Part shown: one piece after another, positions 11,950 to 22,721 of the stretch | Layout of the letters: the number at the start of each line of letters is the position of its first letter | Position numbering within the stretch: the stretch's first letter is position 1 | Source of the DNA: Aegilops tauschii subsp. strangulata | Lineage: Eukaryota; Streptophyta; Magnoliopsida; Poales; Poaceae | NCBI RefSeq assembly: GCF_002575655.3 | Contig: NC_053039.3 | Coordinates: 245,700,622-245,764,621 of the forward strand | Direction of reading: 5' to 3' | Length of the DNA stretch: 64,000 nt | Position numbers and translations under genes: made by a program | The notes under the pieces: model-generated | Told to the model about the DNA's origin: nothing | The model's input: only the letters and a program-made list of their open reading frames with translations | Database searches by the model: none

Positions 11950-13588
11950 TGATACGTCTCCAACGTATATATAATTTATGAAGTATTCATGCTATTATAT
12001 TATCCATCTTGGATGTTTAATGGGCTTTACTATGCACTTTTATATTATTTTTTGGACTAACTTATTAACCCAGAGCCCAGTGCCAGTTTCTGTTTTTCCC
12101 TTGTTTCAGTGTTTCGCAGAAAAGGAATATCAAACGCAGTCCAAACGGAATGAAACCTTCAGGAGAGTTATTTTTGGAACGGAAGCAATCCAGGGGACTT
12201 GGAGTGCACGTAAGGGAAGCAACGAGGAAGGCACGAGGTAGGGGGCGCGCCCACCCCCTGGGCGCGCCCTCCACCCTCGTGGGCCCCTCGTGGCTCCCCT
12301 GACCGACTTCTTTCGCCTATATATAACAATATACCCTAAAACCATCGGGGAACAGAATAGATCAGGAGTTCCGCCGCCGCAAGCCTCTGTAGCCACCAAA
12401 AACCAATCGGGACCCTGTTCTAGCACCCTGTCGGAGGGGGGATCCCTCGCCGGTGGCCATCTTCATCATCCCGGCACTCTCCATGACGAGGAGGGAGTAG
12501 TTCACCCTCGGGGCTGAGGGTATGTACCAGTAGCTATGTGTTTGATCTCTCTCTCTCTCTCTCGTGTTCTTGAGGTGATACGATCTTGATGTATCGCGAG
12601 CTTTGCTATTATAGTTGGATCTTATGATGTTTCTCCCCCCTCTACTCTCTTGTAATGGATTGAGTTTTCCCTTTTGAAGTTATCTTATCGGATTGAGTCT
12701 TTAAGGATTTGAGAACACTTGATGTATGTCTTGCCGTGCTTATCTGTGGTGACAATGGGATATTCACGTGATTCACTTGATGTATGTTTTGGTGATCAAC
12801 TTGCGGGTTCCGCCCATGAACCTATGCATAGGGGTTGGCACACGTTTTCGTCTTGACTCTCCGGTAGAAACTTTGGGGCACTCTTTGAAGTACTTTGTGT
12901 TGGTTGAATAGATGAATATGAGATTGTGTGATGCATATCGTATAATCATGCCCACGGATACTTGAGGTGACATTGGAGTATCTAGGTGACATTAGGGTTT
13001 TGGTTGATATGTGTCTTAAGGTGTTATTCTAGTACGAACTCTTGAATAGATCGATCTGAAAGAATAACTTTGAGGTGGTTTCGTACCCTACCATAATCTC
13101 TGCGTTTGTTCTCCGCTATTAGTGGCTTTGGAGAGACTCTTTGTTGCATGTTGAGGGATAGTTATGTGATCCAATCATGTTATTATTGTTGAGAGAACTT
13201 GCACTAGTGAAAGTATGAACCCTAGGCCTTGTTTCCTAGCATTGCAATACCATTTACGCTCACTTTTACCACTTGCTACCTTGCTGTTTTTATAATTTTA
13301 GATTACAAAAACCTATATCTACCATCCATATTGCACTTGCATCACCATCTCTTCGCCGAACTAGTGCACCTATACAATTTACCATTGTATTGGGTGTGTT
13401 GGGGACACAAGAGAGTCTTTGTTATTTGGTTGCAGGGTTGTTTGAGAGAGACCATCTTCATCCTACGCCTCCCATAGATTGATAAACCTTAGGTCATTCA
13501 CTTGAGGGAAATTTGCTACTGTCCTACAAACCTCTGCACTTGGAGGCCCAAAAACGTCTACAAGAAGGAGGTTGCATAGTAGACATCA
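11950..13588 (+). mobile_element. Solo LTR, Sabrina/WHAM-like (S1)
   Basis: 1639 bp, starts TGATACGTCTCC, ends TAGACATCA, flanked by the perfect duplication tccgt (11945-11949 and 13589-13593). It is related to the LTR of element A in its first half. It carries the GGCGCGCC inverted repeat (12241-12270), a TATA box (12317-12325) and a CT microsatellite. No primer site or coding region is present. Confidence 0.93.
12546..12563 (+). repeat. CT microsatellite
   Basis: Nine TC units in the R/U5 part of solo LTR S1. Confidence 0.9.
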
Positions 13589-13593
13589 TCCGT

Positions 13594-14455
13594 CTGCGGA
13601 GCCGTCATCACCTCAGGAGGAACTCCCCCAGCCACCAGCCTCGGGAGCCCCCGCCCTCAGGAGCACGCCTGCTCCTGGCGCTCGAGCCTCGGGAGGGGTG
13701 CTGGACCAAGGAGTTCAAGGCGTACCTGGTGCGAGGAACGCTGCCGGAGAAAGAAGAGGACGCAGAGCGCGTAGCCCGGCAGGCTACAGCATATTGCATT
13801 CAGGATGGTGAGCTTTACAGAAAACGACCAAATGATGTTTCCTTGCGATGCATCTCCAGGAAGCAGGGGAGCGAGCTGCTAGCTGACATACACGCCGGGG
13901 ACTGCGGGCATCACTCGTCGTCGCGCACCTTGGTTGGCAAGGCGTTCCGCAACGGGTTCTACTGGCCCACGGCACTCAACGACGCAGCCGAGCTGGTAAG
14001 GTCTTGCAAGGCCTGCCAGTTCCATGCCAAGCAAATCCACCAGCCGGCCCAGGGCCTCTAGACTATCCCACTCTCGTGGTCGTTCGGGGTCTGGGGGCTA
14101 GACATCCTGGGTCCGTTCCCTTGAGCGCCCGGGGGCTTCCGCTACCTCTACATCACCATCGACAAGTTCACCAAATGGGCAGAGGTGGAAGCTGTCCGCA
14201 CCATCCCAGTCGGGTCCGCCGTCAAGTTCGTCAAGGGTCTCGTGAGCCAGTTTGGGATCCCTAACCTCATCATCACCTACAACGGCTCACAGTTCACTAG
14301 CAATCTCTTCAAGACATATTGTGCTAACCTTGGAACGCAGATTTGCTACGCTTCGATGGCACACCCCAGGAGCAATGCCAAGTCGAGCGCCCCAATGCCG
14401 AGGTCTTGAGAGGCCTCAAGACCAGGACCTTCAAGAAGAAGCTCGAGGCCTGTGG
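13594..14455 (+). pseudogene. Integrase (zinc-binding and core) of element C
   Basis: Resumes exactly after the solo LTR. The His/Cys zinc-binding domain is clear (H at GHH near 13908, C at CKAC near 14007-14020). The catalytic core follows with the first Asp in GLDILGPFP (14101-14103). The second catalytic position, normally the Asp of DNGSQF, is TAC (Tyr) at 14278-14280. In-frame stops lie at 14059-14061 and 14122-14124, and the frame shifts after about 14390. The rest lies beyond the 4.6-kb insert at 14461. Confidence 0.8.
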
Positions 14456-14460
14456 CAGGG

Positions 14461-17400
14461 TGTAACGCCCCGGATACGATGCGCCAGGTGTCTGCCAGTT
14501 ATTCGCCGTCCTTGCCATGTCATCTGCTTGTGTGTTGCATTTTGCCATGTCATCATCTGCTTTTCATATCATGCCATCTTGTGCATTGCATTTGCATACG
14601 TGTTCGTCTCTTGCATCCGAGCATTTTCCCCGTTGTCCGTTTTGCAATCCGACACTCCTATGTCACCCGGCGCCCCCTTTTGCCTCTTCTCGTGTGCAGG
14701 TGTTGAACTTTCTCGGAATGGACCGAGTCTTGTCAAGTGGCCTTGGTATACCACCCGGAGACCACCGGTCAAGTTTCATTCCATTTGGAGGTCGTTTGGT
14801 ACTCCAACGGTTAACCGGGTAACCACAAAGTCCGTTTTGGTATTGCAACAAACCCCCCTTTCAAACAGCCCCAAAACTCCTCTAAGTCTTCGCCATGCTC
14901 TCGGTCGTTCGATCACGATCGCGTGGGCGAAAACCGCACCTCGTTTGGACTCTCCTAGCTCCCTCTACCTATAAATAGGTGCCCCTTCCCGAAATTCGCG
15001 GATGAAACCCTAGTCATCTTCATCCTCGCGCCACCGGACAAATTCGTCCGCGCCGGACATGTCCACCCGCCACCTCACTCCAGCCAATAGCAAGCTGCCA
15101 CGTCGCATTCCCCGCCGCCTCAGCCAACCGGCGCGCGCCACCTCACCCCGCCTCTCTCTCCTCCGCCACCGCCGGCCCGCGCGGCCCGCGGGGCCCGTCC
15201 GCCGTCGCCGCTGGCCCGAGTGCCCGTGCTCCGCCGCCAGTGCGCCGACGCCGCCGCTCGAGCGCGCCCTCGCCTCCCGCCGCCCGCGCCGCGCGTGCCT
15301 CCGCCCGCCGCCGGTCGCCCTGCGCCGCCGCCTCCGTCCGCGGGTCATCGCCGCCATGGCCGCCGCCCCGAAGCTCCCCGCCGACGTGCACCTCCGCCGC
15401 CACCGCTTCGCGCCGCCGCGTGCCCGGCGCCTCCTTCCCCAACCCCGGCGCCCCCCCTCCCCCCCCGAGCTCCTACGCCGGCCCCGTCCTCCTCCTCCTC
15501 CTCCTCCCTCGGCCGGAGCTCCGGCGACCTCGCGAGTCGATCCCGATCCAGTTTTCCCGTGCGTTAACTTTTTCCCTCACCCCCGAAATAATCTCTTAAG
15601 TCCTAAATTTTGTCATTATCATGCCATGTTCTTAGCATCGTAACTTCATGCACGTAGCTCCGATTCGCGCGTATAATATGTCATATTGTTCATCTCGTGA
15701 TGCTCTACATTTTGTTCCATTGCACCATATTCATTTGAGTTCATCTTGATGCCCAAATCTCTGTTAGAAGAGGGCTAGTTGCAGTTACTCTCTGGTTCTT
15801 AACAGAACTTGGAGATTTGTCATTTTTGTATCATTTAATCTGTGCATCTTTTGGACATGAGCTCTACATGTGTTTTGAAGTATGCCATGCCATCTTTCCA
15901 GTGGTGTAGTCCATGTATTTTTGTGATCTCTGTGGTGACTAGCACAAGCATGCAAAGTAGGCCCCGTAATATTTCTGATTTCAGGGACTTGGTGATTTCT
16001 CTAAGTCCTTGTCTGCTGTAATTTTGTTGCCATGTAAACTTGATGCTACAGAGAGATCCATGCATATTTTGGAGATGTTCAGTAAGGATGTTTTGTAGCT
16101 ATTGTTGTAATTGATCCATTCCTGTCCTTTTTTTCAATTATGGAGTGCCATAGCATGACTCAATCTTACTCTACTTTTGCTATAAAATATTTCTGGCAGA
16201 TTCTTAACATGATATGCAATCTTGCCAAGCTTATTGTAGTTGATCCATATATGCTATGATTATACTCTTGCCATGGTTAGCTTCATAAACATTCCATCTT
16301 GCTGTAGGTATGATTGTCTTGTCATGCATTGATTTGTAGTGAGTGCTTCAAGCTCACCAACATGCCTACATACTACTATTTCTGCCATGCTCTGTTTTCT
16401 GCCAAGTCTGAAACCTGATAACGAAACTTGCTATGTTTACATGCTTGCCATCATATCTTCTGGTCCTTTTTGGCTTATGGTCAGTAAGGGACTTTTGTTA
16501 TATGCTTTGAGTAGATTCATGCCATGCCTTGTTTTGCCATGTTAAGTTCCTGTAGCATGTTGATTTCGTGCTCTGAACATTGCAACCTGATGTTATTTAT
16601 GCCATGTCCAGTAATTTCACCAAGTCTGTGAACCTGTTATTATTTTGCAATCTTGCCATGTCCTTTTGAGCATGTTCTAGTGATTTCTCGAGATAGCTCA
16701 GTGTTCATGTTTTGTTGTGCTTTACCTGTACATCATGTTCATGCCTTTTGTTTTCATGTTGAGTTGCTGAAGCATATTGTTTTGATAATTGCTATATGCC
16801 TAGTTGCTGTTTTGGTCAGATTGTTGCTATGTCTTGTTTGGAGCGTATGTGTTGCACCGTTGCTCCGTTTCGAGCATGCTCTATACGAAACTTGCTTAGT
16901 TTTGCATGTAGTCTCATATTATCATGTTGCATCCTTGTTTTGAGGTGTTTGCTTGATGTTTGTATGCATTTTGCATCAATGCCATGTTTATCTTGTCTTG
17001 CTCATATCTTCTAGACCGTAGCTCCGAATCTAATGAACTTTATATGTAACTTGACTAGAATTTCGTGTAGATCATCATGGTGCTTTTTAACTTGCTGTTT
17101 AACAACTTTAACTTAATGCTTGTTCAGTTCTGGACCAATTTCGAAATATGCATATGAGGACTTACCGGAATTGTTATGTGGTGTTTCCGGCCTCATTTAT
17201 ACTTGCCTTGGTGTGTTGTTCTTGTATGCATCATTTCTTGCCGTGTGTAGCCTCATATTGCCTTGTCATGCATCATTCTTGATTGAGCATCATGCCTTGT
17301 TCATGCGTGGTGTGTTTACCTTGTTGTGTGCTTCTTCTCGATAGTTTCCGTGTCGTTGCGATCGTGAGGATTCGTTCGTCTTTGTGGCTTCATCTTCTTC

Positions 17401-19025
17401 ATGGACTCGTTCTTCTTCCTAGCGGGATTTCAGGCAAGATGACCGTCACCTTGGATCTCATTACTATCATTGCTATGCTAGTTGCTTCGTTCTATCGCTC
17501 TGCTGTGCCACCTATTCACTTGTTCCTCAAGCCTCCCATTTTGACATGAACCTCTAACCTTTGTCACCCTTCCTAGCAAACCGTTGTTTGGCTATGTTAC
17601 CGCTTTGCTCAGCCCCTCTTATAGCGTTGCTAGCTGCAGGTGAAGATGAAGATTGCTCCATGTTGGATTATGTTTTGTTGGGATATCACAATATCTCTTA
17701 TATTATTAATGCATCTATATATTTGGTAAAGGGTGGAAGGCTCGGCCTTATGCCTGGTGTTTTGTTCCACTCTTGCCGCCCTAGTTCTGTCATACCGGTG
17801 TTATGTTCCCGGATTTTGCGTTCCTTACACGGTTGGGTGATTTATGGGACCCCCTTGACAGTTCGCCTTGAATAAAACTCTTCCAGCAAGGCCCAACCTT
17901 GGTTTTACCATTTGTCCAGCCTATTTCTTTTCCCTAGGGAGTCGCTCTCTCGAGGGTCATCTTATTTTAACCCCCCCGGGCCAGTGCTTCTCTAAGTGTT
18001 GGTCCGAACTGAGTAGACTGCGGGGCCCCCTCGTGGAAACTCGAGGTCTGGTTTTACTCGTAGGATGTCTCATCCGGTGTTGCCCTGAGTACGAGATATG
18101 TGCAGCTCCCATCAGGATGTCGGCGCATCGGGCGGCTTTGCTGGTTTTGTTTTACCATTGTCGAAATGTCTTGTAACCGGGATTCCGAGACTGATCGGGT
18201 CTTCCCGGGAGAAGGAATATCCTTCGTTGACCGTGAGAGCTTATCATGGGCTAAGTTGGGACACCCCTGCAGGGTATATTATCTTTCGAAAGCCGTGCCC
18301 GCGGTTATGTGGCAGATGGGAATTTGTTAATATCCGGTTGTAGATAACTTGACACTTGACCTTATTTTAAACGCATCAACCGCGTGTGTAGCCGTGATGG
18401 TTTCTTCTCGGCGGAGTTCGAGAAGTGAACACGGTTTCTGGGTTATGTTTGACGTAAGTAGGAGTTCAGGATCACTTCTTGATCATGGCTAGTTCACGAC
18501 CGTTCCATTGCTTCTCTTCTCGCTCTTCTTTGCGTAAGTTAGCCACCATACATGCTTAGTCGCTGCTGCAACCTCACCACTTATCCTTTCCTTTCCCCTT
18601 AAGCTTTGCTAGTCTTGATACCCATGGTAATGGGATTGCTGAGTCCTCGTGGCTCACAGATTACTACACCACCAGTTGCAGGTACAGGTTTTGCGATGAT
18701 CATGACGCGAGAGCGATGTTACTTGTTTTGGAGTTCTTCTTCTGCTTCTTCTTCGATCAGGGGATAGGTTCCAGGTCGGCAGCCTGGGCTAGCAGGGTGG
18801 ATGTCGTTTGAGTTTCTGTTTATGTTTCATCCGTAGACGGATGTTGATCTTATGTATGATGTATTGATGTATTCTTGCGGCATTTGTATGCCTTGTATGT
18901 ATCCCCAAATATTATGTAATGTTGATGTAATGATATCCACCTTGCAAAAGCGTTTCAATATGCGGTTCTATCCTTGGTGGGGCCTTCGAGTCTCTTTAGG
19001 ATAGTATCGCATATTGGGCGTGACA
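14461..19025 (+). mobile_element. 4.6-kb solo LTR of a Gypsy element (L)
   Basis: 4565 bp with ends TGTAACGCCCC and GGGCGTGACA, flanked by the perfect duplication caggg (14456-14460 and 19026-19030). It has no tRNA primer site, polypurine tract or gag-pol, so I read it as one very long LTR. A good TATA box (CCTATAAATAGG, about 14968-14979) is followed by a GC-rich leader (15040-15545) and then a long T-rich tract (15600-18900). The long Pro/Ala/Arg ORFs in the GC-rich part, on both strands, are composition artefacts. A chromovirus (Tekay/Del) or large non-autonomous origin is possible but not shown. Orientation is inferred from the TATA box. Confidence 0.8.
14968..14979 (+). promoter_or_regulatory. 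TATA box of solo LTR L
   Basis: CCTATAAATAGG, followed about 30 nt later by the likely transcript start and a GC-rich leader. Confidence 0.6.
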
Positions 19026-19030
19026 CAGGG

Positions 19031-19545
19031 ACTCGTGGGATGAGCTTCAGTGTGTGCTATGGTCCGTCCGCACCACCGCCACCAAGCCGACAGGCGAGAC
19101 CCCATTCTTCCTCGTCTACGGAGCAGAAGCGGTTCTCCCTCACGAGGTCAGGCATCTCTCCGCGTGGGTCCTGGCATTTGATGAGACGCATCAGGACGCC
19201 ATGCAGGGGATGGACCTTGTGCTAGGGGAGGAGCGCCGCCGTGAAGCCTCGCTCCGACCGGCAAGGTACCAGCAGGCACTGCGACGGTACCACTGTCGCA
19301 GCGTCCGCTCCAGGATGCTCGAGGTGGGCGATCTCGTCTTGTGGCGGGTGCTCTCTAGGGAAGGGCTGCATAAGCTCTCACCCATGTGGGAGGGCCCGTT
19401 TAGGATCGCCCGTGTATCCAGGCCTGGCGCCGCGCGCCTGGAGATGCAGGACGGGATCCCCATCCAGAACGCCTGGAACATCCAGCACCTCCGGAAGTTC
19501 TACCATGAAGCAAGGCCCAGTGCCTGTGAAGGTCTCCGCTCGTGA
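19031..19545 (+). pseudogene. Integrase C-terminal part of element C
   Basis: After the 4.6-kb insert, coding resumes in an integrase core end (TPFFLVYGAEAVLPHEV) and the C-terminal domain with GDLVLWRV, SPMWEGPFRI and NAWNIQHLRKFY. These are standard for Gypsy integrases of the Tat lineage. This last block ends in TGA at 19543-19545 and has no internal stop from 19054 on. There is no chromodomain. Confidence 0.85.
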
Positions 19546-20359
19546 AACTCTCACATAATAATGAGTGGGGTTGTACATGCCCCGGAGTCTCCGGAGTGCC
19601 ACCCTCGGGCCTCGGGGGCTCCCTCCCACGTCCTAGTGGCAGCACTTAGCTCCGCGCTGGTGAGAAGACTAGACTAGGTGCCGGATGCGGCTGTTCATTT
19701 GCTTTCTGTAGTTGGTTTGCCCCCCTTTTTAATGGAATTTGAAGTTCTAGCGTCTCTCAATGACTTGGTTGAACCCCCTCTTTTCTCTGATTCTTCCTTC
19801 GATCCTTTGTTTTGCGCTAGGGAGGGCGGCAGTTGCCCGACGCTCTCCCTCGCGCGCCTCGCGAGGGGGCTGGACAGGTGTGCGCGCGCGCATACTCCCC
19901 TGGTCTCCGTGAGGCGCCCTCGTTTGAGCTCGTGATCGGTGCACCCCCCCTTTAAGTCCGTGCCCCACGGTTACCATGACGTGGTGCGTTAGGCCATGAT
20001 CAGCCCATGCCGGAGGCCTCGCGTAAGAAAGGATAAGGATTTTCCTATTTTCTTAATGAATTTTTGCAGCTTTGCGTTGTCACCCGGGTTGGCAGTAGGG
20101 AGGCCCCACCGGACGCCAGGAGGGAAGCTACCTCGGGTGTATCAAGCTAAGTTATTCCTCTACGCCTGCATAAGGCACAGATTCCACAACACAACCCAGA
20201 AACAATAAGCATAGCACAAAGCAGCATAAGCACTACAGTTCATTACACGCCCTCGCAGGGCCCCATACTTGTTTTTGTGATACAGGAGGAAAGGGAAGGA
20301 AGGGACAGGCAAAAGCGGCTCCTACGATGCGGCTGCTCACGAGGATCAACCCCTCGAAC
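19546..20359. other. Non-coding region of element C after pol
   Basis: No supported gene. It holds pyrimidine-rich stretches and a CTCGCG-rich part near 19850-19875. It separates pol from the end of the antisense gene and probably contains that gene's 3' untranslated region. Confidence 0.6.
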
Positions 20360-21203
20360 TCAGCCGGAGCCCTCCTCGCGCTTCACTGGGGCGCGGCGAC
20401 GGGATGGCCCGTCACCATCCTCGAAGCGAGCCCAACGACATGGCGGCTGGTCGTAGCCGCCACCGCTGGAGCTTTCGCTGGAGGAGGAGCCCTTGTAGCC
20501 GGGCGAACCGCGGCCGTCACCGAGGGTGAGATCACCCTCACCCCTGTCACGGCCGTCGCCAAGGCCGAGCACTTCGTCACCACCGTTGTCTTCAGGGCAG
20601 CACCCGGCGCGACAGCCGTCTTCCCCGAACACCCTCACGAAGAGGGTCGCGTCATCGTCGTACTTGAAGTGGAGGGTGCACCGCCTACTCAGACCGCGTG
20701 CGCAGGCAAACGTCTTCCAGCCGCGGGCTAGGGCTATGTTGCCCGTGATGGAGACCTCCACCGCGACCCACGGAGCCTTGCTGCAGCAGCCGTCGGCCTG
20801 CAACCAGTGGCCGCCAAGACCCGTGGCCGGCAGTTCGCCAGCAAAGGAGCGCGGGAGCTGAAGCCAGGTGCCGGCCGGGTTCTCCGACCACACGACAAAC
20901 TCCGGCAGCACCTCCACCGAGTGGAAGCGCGGCCGGGGAGGCCGAGCGACCATGGCGCGCCTCCCCTCGCGGGCAGGACTACCATGTCTCGGGCAGCTTC
21001 CGTCGCACGAAGATACACCACTGCGGCTGCCTGGGGCGGTGCCGGACCCCAGGGAGGTTCGTCGGCGCCCACGAGGGGCCACAGCGGGGGTTGCGGCGTG
21101 CTTGCGAGGGCGATCGCGCCCCCTCTTGGGCGGCGGCGAGCCGGGCCCCTCTTGGCGAGCCTTCCCCTTCTCCGCGGCCGAGAACCTCTTTGTCGGCGCC
21201 CAT
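20360..21203 (-). pseudogene. Antisense gene in element C: B3-like domain protein
   Basis: Encoded opposite to the element, between pol and the 3' LTR. The likely start is the ATG at 21203-21201 (MGADKEV), about 90 nt after a minus-strand TATA box. That frame stops at about 20980, and the protein continues in the neighbouring frame to the stop at 20360-20362, so one net frameshift lies near 20980. The second part (about 20930-20610) has a B3-like layout: TWLQLPRSFA, then GHW, then a W...VEV strand, the ARGWKTFA block, and FKYDD...FVRVFGEDG. B3 domains bind DNA in plant transcription factors. A low-complexity Gly/Ser/Asp tail follows. B3 membership is my reading of the pattern, not a search result. 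The 509-codon frame reaching 21889 is partly artefact, since it runs across the TATA box and into the LTR. Confidence 0.55.
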
Positions 21204-21290
21204 AGGTGTTGCAGCAAGATGGTGGAGCAAGGAGGAGAAAGAAGCAGGCGGAATGGAGGAAGAGATGAGCAATGAGGGCTCCGCCCCTCT

Positions 21291-21302
21291 CCCCATTTAT
21301 AG
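21291..21302 (-). promoter_or_regulatory. TATA box of the antisense gene in element C
   Basis: The minus strand reads CTATAAATGGGG, about 90 nt upstream of the ATG at 21203. The sequence between is CT-rich like a plant 5' leader. Confidence 0.55.
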
Positions 21303-21532
21303 CCAGGAGAAGGCCAACCGCCGGCCTCCATGATTGCAGGTAATGATGGTTTTCCTTCTGCATGCAGCAAGGTCTCGTCAAGTCGAACGGTTGCCGAGGC
21401 GGCATGGGGAAGCGGAGACGCCCACGACCCATAAGTCGCCATGCGGCAATCAAGGCCGCAGGCTATTGGGGCCCGCGTCGCTCCGCACTTGCCCTTTGGC
21501 TTCGCCTCAAAGCCAAGTCCAAGCGCGCCTTT

Positions 21533-21546
21533 GGCCCGGGAGCTAC
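21533..21546 (+). promoter_or_regulatory. Polypurine tract region of element C
   Basis: Purine-biased sequence ending CGGGAGCTAC directly before the LTR start TGTCGGTGTCC. Confidence 0.5.
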
Positions 21547-22447
21547 TGTCGGTGTCCTGGGAACGGGGGTACCCAGACTTGCCTGCCTGCGGCCCAGGGC
21601 ATGGCTCCACCAATGGCTTGGTACGACCCATCCTCAGCAGCAGCCACTCAAGACCCTCGCGAGGGGCCAAGCCTCGCGAGGCGGACGACACCAAGACCTC
21701 CCCTGGGGCGACCTCACTAGGCTGGCTCCCGAGGAGCGCAGATATCAAGGCAAGGGCACCTTGCGAGGTGCGGATGACGTGAGCCATGACGATCAAGGCC
21801 AGGCGGGCGCCAGCGGGGCGCAGAGTACCAGTTGCCTCTTTGGTGCAAAAGAGGCAAGCGCAGACGAGGAGTTCCGAGGCGTCAGGCAAAGGTTTCCATA
21901 TCGGTGCAACAAGACCAAGACCAGCAGGACGGCAGGAAGGAGGTCACCACGGAGCCCACAACAACGTCACAATCAGAGCCTTTGGCAGGCGAATACCACC
22001 TTTTGTCAGGATAGCTTGTACTAGTTGTCCCCCTTCAAACATGGCCATTGTGGGATCCCTTCCCGCCTAACATTTGGGAAGAGGACTAGGGCCTCTATAA
22101 ATAGGACTAGCCACCACCATAGGAGGAATCTCATCTTGGATTGGATCCACTCCACCAAGGCCACCTCACCAGCTCACCAAGCTCAAGAACACCTCTCCTC
22201 AGGAGGCTGTTCATCCCTTGTACTTGTTCATCCTTAACAGGCAAGGCAATCCACCACACGACACTAGAGTAGGGTATTACACCACCACGGTGGCCCGAAC
22301 CAGTATAAACCCTCGTGTCACTTGTTCTTTGGGTTCATCGAGCTAGGCCTTGAGATTGTCGTGAAAGCGAGCTAGAGGGAGAGAGAGATCTTTGTGCGCA
22401 GCCCAGTGTTCGAACCTCAAGGGTTTGCCGGAACCCGTAATCCGACA
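21547..22447 (+). repeat. 3' LTR of element C
   Basis: 901 bp, starts TGTCGGTGTCC, ends AATCCGACA. TATA box CTATAAATAGG about 22094-22104. The next 5 nt (ggagc) would be the target duplication; the left partner is off the window. Confidence 0.8.
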
Positions 22448-22721
22448 GGAGCAATTAGCTAGAGTAGCGCTGTGCAGAGCATTGTAGACATGGAAAATTT
22501 GCAAAATACATACGGCTCTAAAAACTTCTCTCACAAAGCAAAATATGATCACTCTTTGGGTGTTAATCACATAGCGATGTGAACTAGATTATTGACTCTA
22601 GTAAACCCTTTGGGTATTAGTCACATGGAGATGTGAACTAATCACATAAAGATGTGAACTATTGGTGTTAAATCACATGACGATGTGAACTAGATTATTG
22701 ACTCTAGTGCAAGTGGGAGAC
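22448..22721 (+). pseudogene. Degraded pol end and 3' non-coding region of Angela 1
   Basis: 22448-22550 resembles the end of Copia RNase H and the region behind it but has no usable frame. 22551-22705 is the repeat region described separately. The polypurine tract (CAAGTGGGAGAC) ends at 22721, just before the LTR. Confidence 0.6.
22567..22688 (+). repeat. Four TCACAT-N4-ATGTGA palindromes
   Basis: At 22567-22582, 22621-22636, 22642-22657 and 22673-22688. All have perfect 6-bp arms with differing 4-nt loops. Two are followed by the same phrase (actagattattgactctag). They end 33 nt before the LTR. Confidence 0.9.

Larger units (their letters stand above)
9236..22447 (+). mobile_element. Element C: Tat-lineage Gypsy element (RIRE2-like), 5' part off window
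   Basis: Plus-strand element. Order: protease, reverse transcriptase, RNase H, linker, second RNase H-like domain, integrase, a non-coding region with an antisense gene, PPT and a 901-bp 3' LTR. The doubled RNase H and GC-rich coding sequence are typical of the Tat lineage. Element A lies at its left edge. Two solo LTRs are inserted at 11950-13588 and 14461-19025, each with perfect target duplications. All coding parts are broken. It was itself inserted into an Angela-like Copia element, which resumes at 22448. Confidence 0.85.

Noticed and set aside
15059..15643. Long Pro/Ala/Arg-rich ORFs on both strands
   Set aside because: GC-rich LTR leader without stop codons by composition; open in several frames and both strands.
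20327..20731. Plus-strand ORF opposite the B3-like gene
   Set aside because: Shadow of the minus-strand gene; no motif.
21204..21889. N-terminal part of the 509-codon minus-strand frame
   Set aside because: Runs across the TATA box and into the 3' LTR; the ATG at 21203 in another frame fits the promoter better.
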